Translations under genes and position numbers: made by a program
Notes under the pieces: model-generated
What the model was told of the DNA's origin: nothing
Databases searched by the model: none
What the model saw: only the letters and a program-made list of their open reading frames with translations
In this document: positions 47,901-58,499 of the stretch, piece by piece
Position numbering within the stretch: position 1 is the first letter of the stretch
Layout: every line of letters starts with the position of its first letter
Source: Ancistrus triradiatus
Lineage: Eukaryota > Chordata > Actinopteri > Siluriformes > Loricariidae
Reading direction: 5' to 3'
DNA length: 64,000 bases
NCBI GenBank assembly: GCA_025084515.1
Contig: JAJAGP010000368.1
Location: 124,001 to 188,000, forward strand

Positions 47901-50900
47901 GTGGCTGACTAAATACTTTTTTGCCCCACTGTATATTTGTTTTAATACAGAACTGCAGTGTTTACTGCAGCATAAATTAAACATCTAAGGCAGTTTCACA
48001 GTACTGTATGAATGATAAATGCCACATTTGTAATTTAAAATGCATGATATGTAGTCTGTAAGCCGTGTACTTTGTGTTTGTTAATGATATTTTAGTGGAT
48101 AGAATTACTTATGAACTGATTTAATGTGCATCGTCTTTGTGCAGCTGCTCTCTCAGGGGGCGTTTGGTTACCTACTGCCCATCATCTCGTTCATCCTGGT
48201 ATGGATAGAGACGTGGTTCCTCGACTTCAAAGTTCTGCCTCAAGAAGCCAGTGATGAGATGAGTGAGTCTGCTGCTTATGTTAAATTACAATACTATCTT
48301 ATCAGCACTGAATCAGGATTAATAGGCAGTTTGTTTTCATGTATTTTTTGCACTTTGTAGTTCTACAATTACAGACTGTTGTCCATCTGTTTCTCTACAT
48401 ACTTTGTTCGTCTCCTATACTCTGTTATCTAATGGTCAGGAATCCCACAGATCAGGTACTATTTGGGTGGTGGATCATTCTCATCACTGCAGTGACCCTG
48501 ATAGTCACTGTGTGGTGGTGTGTTAGTGTGTGTTGTGCTGGTATGACTATCAGACACAGACACTTTCAGATCAGACACAGCAGTGCTGCTGGAGTTTTCA
48601 AACTCTTCAGTGTAACTGTTGGGCTGAGAATAGTTAGAATAGTTAATAATAAATAGGAAAAGATACCAATAAAAATATATCATTCTGGTAATTGTGATGC
48701 CTTGGCAACTTTCTGTCAGAGATGTCACAGTGAAATTTTGTGATGCAAAGATATGATGAAAGCCATGCAATTGAATTATCAAACCGTGATAAATGCATTC
48801 CGTTGAAGTTTGTATTCTCCAGTCATATGACTTGTAATGCTATTTTACTGAAAAACCTTTTTATGGTTAAATCGGGCCAAGTGAAAATAAGAGATTAACC
48901 TGATTACATATTTTCAGCTGACAGCCCTTATGTGTTCGTGTGTGTGTTTGTGGTTGTGTGTTTGTGGTTGTGTGTCTGTATCTGTATGTGTGTGTCTGCG
49001 GGTATGTGTACAAGTATTCCCGCAGTATACAGTATAATATACTATACAGCTAAATAGCTTTGTAGCAATACACTTAAAATGCAGTGCAGATGATGTGGAG
49101 TTTAATTCATAGTTCTCAAATGGCAGTGAAGTTTAGATATGTAAGATTGGAATCAGTTACCAATCAAAAACGGCAGATGATTAAGTAGTTGCAGTATGCT
49201 GCACATTTGCTTTGACTAAGATGTTTGTTGACTAAAACTAAACATGACATATTAGCGATTGTTAAATTGCCTAAAAATGATCAGTACTACATGAATGAAG
49301 ACTAAATATAAAGGAATTTCATTAAAATGAATCCTTATATGGAGCGTTAGCCACCAAACTGATGTGTCCCTATTCTGGGTGACAGGGTATCTGAGGGTAC
49401 CCAGTATCTCAGAGAGAGCCCCACTGATACATCCAGGACCTTTGTCAGATGGGCAGTTCTACTCACCTCCAGAGTCTGTGGCAGGTAAGCAGTCATCACC
49501 AATTAACCAACATAAATTGCAGGTGCTCCCTGATTTACGATGGGGTTACGTTCCAATAAAGCCATCGTAAGTTGAATGTAATGGAAACCGAGGAGTTTAA
49601 TATATACTGTGTATTTCCTAGCGTAGGCTACCTTAAACACGCTTAAAACACTTTATGAATCATGAACACAAAGCTTATTTTATTGTAAGATGTTGAATAT
49701 GGCATGTCATTTATTGAATAATGTATTGAAAGTGAAAAACAAAAACCAGTGGTTAGTCGATTGGAGGATTGGGGGCATGGCTGCTCAGCTCAATGAGCTG
49801 GCTGCTGCCTGGATGTCCAGCATCTGCAGGATGGTATCATACTCCGTATTGCTTCAGAAGGTGGTTTCTGTTGAATGTCTATTTATGTATGTTAACGGAT
49901 TGCCATCATACATTTACAATATCGTGAACTGAACCATCGTAATCCAAGGAACGCCTGTATACAGAAAACATAAAGTACATTTGTACCTCAGATCTCAACC
50001 ACCTCGGACCTCGTCAAATTCGGTTATCGAAACATTTTGGCTAGAAAATTTTGTCTGCTCTCTGGTCGTTTGCTCAGTACACAGAACACTTGCTTAAGCA
50101 GCTGAAACTCGATTGACGATTCGTGATTCGTGAGTCATGATTCAGTACACAGTGATTCAGGTTAACAATAGCCCTCAGAAGATCTGTGCTATTTTTATCT
50201 TGTTTTTCTTTATTTTTACATAAACAGTACTGTATTCTTGGTGCAAATAAGTCTCCATGGGTCCTAAAAATGTTAGTTTATAAGAGTCACCAGAAAGCAA
50301 AACAGGAATTGAATGCTCCAGAACACAGGCTGCAGTTAGCAGTAGCAGCTATGCAAGCGCCCTGAGTATTTGACTTTCAATCCATTACTCACTAAATTAC
50401 ATGAGATTTTTCAACATTTTATTCTAAAGTAAGCTGTGTGTTAATTATTTTTAATCATCTGTAGGTTAAAATATGTGTTTTAAACATTAACTTACTTATC
50501 ATTGCTTATCATAGTATCATTTCCATATATCCGCTATGATACAGTGTGGACTCTACCACACTCTTTAAACTCCTCAGGTCATGATGCATTTAACTTATGA
50601 TGGATTTGTCAGAACATATCTCCTTCCTAAATCAGGGAGCGCCGCCTGTACAATACAGCTCTATTAATGCTTATAATGCCTCATACAGTGTGGATTTTCT
50701 GGGGGTCTGGAACGGATTCATTGAATTTACATTATTCCTTATGGGAAAAAAATTGTTTGGTATGCACAAAAATTGCACAAAAACAGGAATTTTGTTAAAT
50801 TTCTTAATTCTTAATTAATAGTTTAGAGAGAAAAAAAAACATTGTATTTGCTTAGTTGGTTTCATTATGTTTTTGTTAGTGAGTGCACATGGCATTATTA

Positions 50901-51488
50901 AGTGACTGTTAAACCACAGATATGTGTTCTTAGAAATAACCCCATGAATATCCCGGTGCACCTTCATGTAATCAGACACACTAAACCACGTTGCCATGTG
51001 TTTCCTCAGAATAAAGGTTGTTTGAGTGCTCTGTCAACTCGGTGTCTACTATTTACAGGCAATTAATAACTATGGTACTTTATTATTCTCCACACTTTTA
51101 ATGGGAATTCGAGTCATGTTGTTGGTGTGTAATTATAAGCAAACCTTGTAGATAACTTGGTCAAACTGAGACAGATTGTGTAATCATTAAAATGTATATT
51201 TTAATGAACTGTGGTAGCCTAGTGGTTAAGGTACTGGACTCTGGACAAGAAGATCCAGGGTTCAAATCCCACCTCTGCCAAGCTGCCACTGTTGGGTTTT
51301 TGAGCAAGGCCCTTAACCCACAATTGCTTGGATTGTAAGACTGTATCAATTGTAAGTCGCTCTGGATAAGGGTGTCTGCTAAATGCTTTAAATGTAAATG
51401 TAAATATTTACTCTGTGGTTTTAAATCTATTGCAGATTCCGATGAAGATTTCGATGCTAAACGTGACCCCGAGAAGCCTGTCGTTTAG
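41986..51488 (+). CDS. stard3nl: stard3nl (MENTHO), late-endosomal MENTAL-domain protein (seven coding exons)
   Basis: STARD3NL binds cholesterol in late-endosome membranes and tethers them to the ER through VAP proteins (family knowledge). Coding exons: 41986-42186, 44688-44765, 44860-44937, 45574-45627, 48145-48262, 49386-49484, 51436-51488; all GT/AG, phases agree, product 226 residues, close to the mammalian length. The MENTAL domain spans roughly residues 40-185 with four membrane segments: TFCLFVTFDLLFITLLWII; FRFAALILAYAVC; WAIAITTVITSGFLIAKVI; and FGYLLPIISFILVWIETWFL. The signature KKGISDVRRTFCLFVTFDLL opens it. Exon 6 encodes GQFYSPPES, the phospho-FFAT-type VAP-binding motif shared with STARD3. 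The tail ends DPEKPVV. There is no START domain, which separates it from STARD3. Introns hold pogo-like, Tc1 and MITE copies. Confidence 0.97.
43122..43686 (+). mobile_element. pogo/Tigger-like non-autonomous element, copy 2
   Basis: Ends CTGTATTTTTCGGACCATAA and mirrored CCGTATTTTTCGGACCATAG between TA dinucleotides. The plus strand at 43400-43560 encodes HRAAVREFNINESMVRKW then RKQEDPLRQVKTK, the pogo/CENP-B-type helix-turn-helix, without a catalytic domain. It lies in stard3nl intron 1. Confidence 0.85.
43823..44576. mobile_element. TIR element (MITE), CAGGTACTCCCTG family
   Basis: Left end CAGGTACTCCCTGTTTTACA then ATGG; right end mirrored CAGGTGCTCCCTGATTTACG. No coding capacity. Related copies at 49520-49957 and inside 41033-41778. 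It ends about 110 bp before stard3nl exon 2. Confidence 0.75.
45055..45390. repeat. Interspersed repeat shared with 22960-23110
   Basis: GAACGGACATTACCATAGTC, TGCTACTGTAATGTAAATAT and, reversed in sense, GGATGGTCGTTAAACAGCCC match the copy near 22970. In stard3nl intron 3. Confidence 0.6.
45765..45870 (+). repeat. 'GGAGGAAACC' interspersed repeat
   Basis: AACAATTAACCTAATGCATG, then TGGGAGGAAACCAGAGTAC and AAACCCACACGGACATGG match the copies at 26585 and 19440. In stard3nl intron 4. Confidence 0.65.
46359..47931 (+). mobile_element. Tc1-like transposon, family A, copy 2, near complete
   Basis: Termini CAGTGGGGCAAAAAAGTCTT and mirrored CAGTGGGGCAAAAAAGTATT between TA dinucleotides; 1573 bp. 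The plus strand carries the transposase from ATG 46727: MAKTKELSKNTRKKIVDLHQ, then the second HTH, then the first catalytic block read as WSGETK (Asp replaced by Gly), GGGNIMLWGC, the second Asp in HDNDPKHT and the Glu in NAIENLW; the last part, 47349-47714, is open to the stop. At least two frameshifts and a stop after LELFG break the frame. It lies in stard3nl intron 4. Confidence 0.95.
49520..49957. mobile_element. TIR element (MITE), CAGGTGCTCCCTG family
   Basis: Left end CAGGTGCTCCCTGATTTACG; right end mirrored CAGGCGTTCCTTGGATTACG. It begins 35 bp after the donor of stard3nl exon 6, in intron 6. Confidence 0.78.
49979..50765 (+). mobile_element. Second copy of the composite MITE, truncated at its right end
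   Basis: Left part TTGTACCTCAGATCTCAACC, then GCTCTCTGGTCGTTTGCTC, is the reverse of the right part of 41033-41778. 50560-50660 is the same inner MITE (TTAGGAAGGAGATA complement; AAATCAGGGAGCGCC). 50740-50760 (ATGGGAAAAAAATTG) matches 41100 reversed. The outer right terminus is missing. In stard3nl intron 6. Confidence 0.65.
51208..51402 (+). repeat. tRNA-derived SINE in stard3nl intron 6
   Basis: AACTGTGGTAGCCTAGTGG through GTCGCTCTGGATAAGGGTG, with B box GGTTCAAATCCC; it ends 33 bp before exon 7. Confidence 0.92.
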
Positions 51489-52465
51489 CAGGTACACATA
51501 TATTAGGGTATATAACAGGATATATGTATTATTATATATTTAATTATTGCCTTTTATGGACAAAGGCCTATAAGAGCGTGTTTGATTTTCTCCGTCAGGA
51601 GGAATGCATGAGACTAGCGCTGCTTCAGGACTTGGGTTTCTGTGGATGATTGTCCAGCCTGATTTAGAGGGTTCTTCTGCCTTTAGTTCCACCCTTGCCA
51701 TGTTCTACAGTGCAACTCCGAGCTTTCGGATCAATCCGTTTACAATGTGTGTAATTCTAGTGTTTTAATCGATATGTGCTATGTGATGTATCTACTGATG
51801 GACAAGTAAGACGGTTGAGAATGAAGTTTTTCTTTGTGCACTTTTGCGCTTTTGCTTTGTGCACTTTCATATTCTTTCGTTCTGTTTCACTCTTCTGTAG
51901 ATAACGGGTCTCTTTCATTGCACAGTGTCTTATGGGAATGTATCATGAAGCCTCCCTGATATGTGAATCGCACTCGTTTATTAAGGTTAAACTTGCAGCT
52001 GCACAACCATTCATTATTGGGGTGTTCATGAAGTAGAATTAACTTGCATTGTTCTTCATCGTTTTAATTCAGTCACGGTTTTAACACACTCTGCGTCAGT
52101 ATGTGTATATATAAAACTAAACTTTGTGTATTGTAAACAATTCTTTATTAGCTATAAAATGTTGACAGTCTGTTTCACTGCTAAGTAAAGGGCTTATCCA
52201 GTGTTGCATGCTCTAAAGCTATAAGTAGTGTTGAGAATCATATGCGCATGGTGTCTCTTTGTCAACCTTATTAATAACCAGGCACGTGTTGTATCAAAAG
52301 TGTTTAATTTTTTATATTAATCATTTAGCCGTTCTTACAGATAAGGGCTTCTGCACCTGGTGCTTTTCTCAACCTTTATCAAGATTTCTGAAATCTGTCA
52401 TTACCATTTTTTTTCATACTAGTAAAATCATTTGCTTTTTTTAAAGTCTTCAAATAAATGAGTGT
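51489..52465 (+). other. stard3nl 3' untranslated region (probable)
   Basis: Non-repetitive sequence follows the stard3nl stop without a new gene. An AATAAA at about 52455 (CAAATAAATGAG) is the first good polyadenylation signal I see. An A16 run lies near 52570. The exact transcript end cannot be fixed from sequence. Confidence 0.45.
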
Positions 52466-53059
52466 ATGGATTTTAGTGACCTTCATGCATGCTTTAGTTT
52501 GAGAACTTTTGCAGAAGAAGGTTCCATGCAAAATATTTAAGATGAGCTGTCTGATGTCTGCTGTATGAAAAAAAAAAAAAAAAAACCTTAACCACAATTA
52601 AGATTGACACAAACAGTGCAGCAGCTAATAGTTTATCAGCTCAGCAAGCTGTGGTGAAACTGCTACTTGTGTTTTATTTCCAGTAAGCCTTCAGCTGCAA
52701 TGCAAGAAAAAACCCCACCACTGTTTCTCACCACAACAGTTTCCATTGTGATCTAATCTTTGACACTTGATTTAACATTTATATGAATACCAGAAAAGCA
52801 ACAGTGAGAAAAGTATCTAATTCAGTGTACAATGCAATTATGATGTCTACAAACCATATTATTATTGTTTATCTTTTTTCATAGCCTGTATGCTATTGTA
52901 AGAGAATTATTTTTGTTAAAAGAGCTCGTGCAGATCATAGTAATGTGTTCATGTCTAAAACAATACACGATTTTAACCCTAAAGAGTCACACAAACTGTA
53001 AAACAAACTACATCAGTATTATCAGCATGAAATTTATAATCCTGGGGTGAGTTCCACAA
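52466..53059. other. No gene seen
   Basis: AT-rich sequence between the stard3nl 3' end and the LINE relic. Confidence 0.45.
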
Positions 53060-55172
53060 AAAGTGCATTAGTGAGAGCCTATTAGAGAAAGAAATTCAAA
53101 TAGTTTGCACTGTGCAATGCCGGAAAAAGGCAGAAAAGACTGTCAACCATTTCTCTACTACATACAACCTCACCAACCTCAAAATACAGAGCCAAAGCAT
53201 GTAAAATAATTAATCAGTCCAAGAAACGCACATGGAAAGTGTTCGTATCTCAACTAAAAGACAAATCTTCTTCTAGAACAGCACGGAACATGATAAGAAA
53301 CCTGAAGAGCAAAGGAAAACAATCTCAGATCCAACACCTTGAAATAAAAAGACGCTTAGTAACCACTGAGAAAGAAATAGCCAACGCTCGTGCTAAAGAA
53401 AACCCAGTCAGTCTCTTCAATAGCCAATTACTCCTCGGACTTGAATAGGCTAAGAGAGCTACATGAAAAGGGAAAACTTGACTGCACGTCAGGAAATGCA
53501 GAGCCTTACAATAAGCCGTTTACAATCAAAGAGCTCATAACAGCCATTAGTGATACCCCATGATACAGCACCCAGTCCAGAAACCCTCCATTAGCAGTTT
53601 CTAAAGCATCTTCCAGAATCCTCCCTTATCACCCTCTTGATCTGCCTAAACAAAATATGGATCTCCAGTATTAATCCATCTTAGTGGAAAGAGGCTACTG
53701 TTATCCCCCTTCCCAAACCAGGAAAAGAACCCAAAGACCTAAGCAATTATAGACCCATTGCTTTAACAAGCTGTGTTGGTAAAACACTAGAGAGAATGGT
53801 ACATGGTGTACAGCTTACATGGTTTTTGGAGCATAATGGTATCATGAACAAATAGTGGTTTTAGGAGAAATAGAAGCACATTTGATCACCTTATAAGGAT
53901 GGAAAGCTACACCCAAGATGGTTCCCTAAATAAACTGCACCTAGTTGGAGTTTTCTCCGATATAGAAAAAGCATATGACATGACCTGGAGGCACGGAATC
54001 TTGGAAGACCTGCACATGATGAGATCATGCTCACCAACCACTTTTTAAAAACTAATACCACCACCTATATGAGACTAAAGCAAATGTGATCAGACCACTA
54101 GGATTCCATATTAAAAAGTTCCTAGAAGCTCCTGGAAAAGATTACTAAGTGTCCTCTGATACCCCCATGGAAAGTTATAAAACCTAAGATAATTTTTAAA
54201 TTGGCTGAGTACCCAAAACAGGGTACTCTCCCTACAACCTATGTAAGCCAGTTTATGTAAATTACAGAGATGCACCTAAATCATCAAATCATCTACACAG
54301 ACGGGTCTAAAACAGAACTACACATAGGAGCAGCAGTGTATGCATCTGATTACCAACACAGCTCTATCTTCACAGCAGAAGCCCACGTCATACTCCTAGC
54401 CATGAACTACATTGACATAACCGCGCACAAGTATTTCCTTATGTGCTCCGACGCCAAATTTTGCCTGCAAGCACTGGTATCCCTGCAAACGCATCACGTC
54501 ATTATTCTAGAACTCCTAGCTAAGGATAAAGACCAAGAGATCAGGTAGTTTACATCACTTATTGTTGGATCCCCAGCCATTGCAACATCACACGCAATGA
54601 AAAAGTGGACAATCTAGCAAAGAAAAAAGCTGCCGAAAAAGAGATCACCTGGTGCTATGTCCCACCCACAGACGCCCTCAACAGAGTCAGAACTCTTTGT
54701 AAAAGCACATGGCAGGATGGATGCAGCCATTATACGTCAAACAAATTACACGAAATCAACCTGAGCCTCGAGAGGATCCCTACCCAATATCCGTTAAAAA
54801 GACAAGCTCAAACAGCGTTAATGAGATGCTGTATAACTCATTCAGCCTTGACACACCGTCACCTCCTTCTTGGGGAAGAGCACCATCCTGCCAGAACTGT
54901 TTCTCAGAACTAAAAATAAAACATATCCTAGTAGAATGCCTTGCAATCGACGATATCAGGAAAAATTCTACAAAGACAATAATATGAAAGAAATATTTGA
55001 ATGAAACTCCCCGAAAAAGATTCTAAACTTTTTAGACCATCTAAAGATCAAAAACCAGACATAGCATTCCTTCTGACCCATTCACTCTGTTCGAAATTGT
55101 CTGAACTTATTTTAATGCCATGTATATAGCCTATCTGAGCTGGAATGGCAATAATCCCAAACAAACAAACAA
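53060..55172 (+). mobile_element. Second LINE relic with reverse transcriptase and RNase H (same clade as 35573)
   Basis: The 5' part is missing. 53239-53450 encodes a basic stretch (AKENPVSLFN) like that preceding RT. RT words follow: WKEATVIPLPKPGKEPKDLS, NYRPIALTSCVGKTLERM, then FSDIEKAYDMTW; the active-site region is deleted near 54060-54120. RNase H is at 54270-54650 (IYTDGSK, IFTAEAHVILLAM, CWIPSHCNITRNEKVDNLAK). The 3' end GAGCTGGAATGGCAATAA then CAAACAAACAAAC resembles the end of the other LINE. Multiple frameshifts. Confidence 0.85.
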
Positions 55173-55401
55173 CTGTGCAATTCAATATAGCAGGAGTCAG
55201 GAACCTCATCTGCAACTGATTCCACATGTTTAATCAATTGGTCTTCAAACAACTGGAGAGTTGTTTCAGGTGTAGCTTCGGCTTCATTGCAAGAAAACCT
55301 GCAACAGCACTGGCTGTTTGCAAATGAGATTCCTGGCCTTTTCATTATACCAGTAATCTGTAATTGTACTTATTGATGTACTGTTTGAGAATTCTTTGTG
55401 A

Positions 55402-55582
55402 AGTGGTGCTTGACAGTTTGGGAACCCTTTAGAATTTGCTATATTTCTGAGCTAATATGACCTTAAACAACATCAGCCCTAAAAGTGTATGAAGAGAACT
55501 GAGTTAAACAAATGAGATAAACATATTATACTTGGTCATTTATTTATTAAGGAAAATGATCCAATATCACATGGAAATATGC
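55402..55582 (+). mobile_element. Terminal fragment of Tc1-like family B
   Basis: AGTGGTGCTTGACAGTTTGG through CTTGGTCATTTATTTATT and GAAAATGATCCAATAT matches the left inverted repeat of 18435-19406. The rest of the element is absent. Confidence 0.8.
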
Positions 55583-55837
55583 AACTTCGTGAATATATGA
55601 CAAAGTATGATATTGAGCTGTGATCTTTATTTAAATTGAAAGAATACTCCATAATAAATGACTATTTAATAGAAAATATGGAGAACAGTTTTCAAACACG
55701 TTGGCACAGATACTTTTTAAAGAAACTATTTAAAAGGATGCCAATGTAAAATGCAAGTCATTGATTAAAAAATTAACAGCATTTTTGTTCTGCTCAGTAG
55801 GTAAGCAGTGAAAATACAAACAAAATAATAGAAATGA

Positions 55838-56673
55838 TGAGCCAAAACATTAAGACCGCTATAACTAATTATCTCACCGCAATTGCACATGTTTAGTTCA
55901 AGGATATATAGTATTATGAGACAGTCTCATAGTCAGCGTATTAGGGGGGGATGACGACTTTGGAATGGTCTTTACTGTTAACCACATTCAAACCACAAAC
56001 TGGCGAAAGGACGTTGAGTCCTGAAGACTCATTGACATGTGAGGGCCATGAAGGCTATCACATCTGTTCTGAAAAGACAGATGAACTACTGTGGAAGAAG
56101 TCACAGAAATGTTTGTTGCTGGTTATGGGAGGTATGTTTCACAAGACTGTGCATCACACCCTGCTGAAAATTGATGTCACATAGCCACTGACCCATCAGA
56201 GTGCTAACCAATCTAATACCTGTCCAGTGTTGAACGTGCCCAAAATGTGTGAGTGTAAGCGAGTGTCAGAACTGGAACTGGAGCAATGGAAGATGGTTGT
56301 CTGGGCCAATGAGGTTCATTTTCATTTACATTTTATGGACATGCACACATACACGTCTGGCATTTAAATATTGAGGGTATTGTAGCAGAGGTAGTTAGCC
56401 TGGTTTAGTCCTGACCTTCAGCTCTGCATGTGTGGAGTTTGCATGTCCTTCCCATGTTCGTGTGGGTAATCTGGTTTCCAAAGACATGCGTTAGGTTAAT
56501 TATTCTCACTAAATTGCCCCAGTATATTTATTTTTTCTGATTAGTTTTGAGGGAAAGAGTGGAGGCAGTGGTAGTTCTGGGCAATGTTCTGCTGGGAAGG
56601 TATCCATATAGATGTCAAATTACCACCTATATATACATTGTTGCAGAGAAGGTGGTCATAATGGTTTGGCTCA
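55838..56673 (+). mobile_element. Tc1-like element, TGAGCCAAA family, decayed
   Basis: Ends TGAGCCAAAACATTAAGACC and mirrored TGAGCCAAACCATTATGACC. Inside, the plus strand at 56275-56330 reads EQWKMVVWANEVHF, a decayed form of the Tc1 first catalytic block with Asp replaced by Asn. A 'GGAGGAAACC' repeat segment lies at about 56395-56500. About 840 bp, internally deleted. Confidence 0.75.
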
Positions 56674-56700
56674 TTTGTGTACAGTAGATGTTAACATATA

Positions 56701-57163
56701 CAGCTCTGGAAAAAATGAAGAGGCCACTGCAAAATTATCCATTTCTCTGGTTTTACTATTTGTAGGTACTCTATGTGTTTGAGTGAAATGGAACATTTTT
56801 GTTTCATTCTATACATTACTGATGAATTCCATATAAAATGTTCATTTTCAGCAATGGCAAGAGCATATATGTATTTTCAAGCCTTGATTAATACTACAAA
56901 TAGTAATACAACTAAAACAATACTAATGTTTCAACTTTGGATAGTGCAGAAATTGATATTTCAACCACAGTGTTCATGTGTCTTGTTCTTTTCTTCAGTA
57001 AATAAGATTTGGTTGAGGTGATCACCTATCAGTAACTCATTAAGTATAGTGAGGTGTGTCTGTGTTGGAATTAATCAGAACCTGGAACGGAATTGATGAC
57101 ATACATGTAGACATGTTGATTTTAAGAAAATTTGGAGTCTTCCCTTAATTTTTTCCAGAGCTG
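56701..57163. mobile_element. Tc1-related MITE, CAGCTCTGGAAAA family, copy 1
   Basis: Ends CAGCTCTGGAAAAAATGAAG and mirrored CAGCTCTGGAAAAAATTAAG between TA dinucleotides. No transposase. Related copy at 61556-61911. It lies in the 3' flank of TRGC. Confidence 0.88.
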
Positions 57164-57379
57164 TAGCTAGTACTAATAAAATCATGAGAACATTCATAGA
57201 AAACATACAACTGTCACACCTCAAAACTTCTTCTGTAATAATCTCCAACAAGTACTAATATGTTTTTAAGAATTGTAAGAAAATGAAAAACAACTGCCCC
57301 TCTAATCCAAGAACTGTAGAATCTTGTGGGTTATGCTGTTTGGCTAATGCACCAGTCAGTGAGCTCATCTTCAGAACAG

Positions 57380-58256
57380 CTATTTCTTTGCAGTTCGTCT
57401 CTTGTACAGCAAAACAGAGACAGTGCAAAAATACAGCACATTTTTCACCAGCAGGATCACATACGTTATGCTATACAGATACAGATTTCGGCCTACCCCA
57501 AGAGTATCTGCGCAAGAGAAAAAACAACACAAAATTAAGAGTAAATATCGACGTTAAACTCTTTCCACTTACATTCTCAACATTAACACTATAAATCATG
57601 ATCTCAGTTTTAATTTGTATGACATCGGTATTACATTAGTCATAATTGTCAACATACTGAAATACTAATGTAGATGTAAAAATGTAAACTATTAGATTAG
57701 ATGTGATTTTTATTCCTTTACCAGATTTTTTCTCTTCCTCCTCCATTTTATTTTCATCCTCATTTCTTTCCTCCGTCACTTCTTTCTCTTGTTTTGGGGT
57801 TGGACAGACTGAAACAACTTCTGATTCTTCATTTGTAAGACATCAGAATCATATTGTAAGTTTTTTTTAATGCTAAAATGATTGCATAGCCTAAACTGAG
57901 CAGATTGTAATGTTTACCTCTTGGAATGGTGACTTTCTGATCACTCACACTGATGTCGTGTTCCACAATGCAGGAGTATTTATATTTATTCCTCATTTTG
58001 TTGTCATCTATGATGAGCATGCTGGTTCGTCGGACCTCCTGATCCTCGTCGTTCTGTTCCAGCACATAATCGTCATTCTCTGGCAGTTTCTTTGTTGATC
58101 CAGGCTGAAGCTCTACCTCCCATCTGAACCTCACCAGGTTTGGGAACATGTTTCGAGCTTGACACAGCAGCACACGCTTCCCATTTGGTTGAAGCTTGGA
58201 TACCGGGTATGCCGTCACTGTTGGTTTTTTGACCCGGTCCTTCTCAGTTTCTGAAT
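57380..58256 (-). CDS. TRGC: T-cell receptor gamma constant gene (TRGC), three exons
   Basis: Encodes the membrane-proximal part of the gamma chain of the gamma-delta T-cell receptor. Exons on the minus strand: 58256-57918, 57826-57722, 57507-57380; each begins in phase 1 as expected after a J segment, and lengths give exactly 113+35+42 residues. Exon 1 is an Ig C1 domain: Cys32 (RVLLCQAR), Trp46 (FRWEVE), Cys96 (YKYSCIVEHD). Exon 2 is a connecting peptide with one Cys (VSVCPTP), a candidate for the interchain disulfide, then a strongly acidic stretch (NKMEEEEKK). Exon 3 has the transmembrane segment YSITYVILLVKNVLYFCTV with the central Lys used for CD3 contact, then a short tail KRRTAKK. Membrane motif and position beside stard3nl argue for gamma over beta or alpha. 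An alternative exon 2 acceptor at 57820 is also in frame. Confidence 0.9.
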
Positions 58257-58499
58257 CTGTAGAAATCATACAGTGTATTATCATGTAATAAACTTGTGAG
58301 AAGAAAATTTTCTTCGTTACAGCTGTATATTTTTTTTACATTTGCTAACAGTCTTATGTGACTTTGAAATGGTCACACTTTGACTTTGACATACAACAAT
58401 ATTTTGCAGTGGCTGAGTGTTCCCTTTAGCTGACTTGGGTAAAAGTCTCTGACAAATGAAAGTTACCCCTGTCAAAAATGATGAAATAACCAGTCTTTA

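Noticed and set aside
48459..48782. Frames over 48440-48660 (GTGGATCATTCTCATCACTG area)
   Set aside because: Looks like a known type of fish non-coding repeat; no conserved protein, and it lies in stard3nl intron 5.
57283..57594. 103-codon plus-strand frame
   Set aside because: It is the antisense shadow of the TRGC transmembrane exon, which fits the family exactly on the minus strand.
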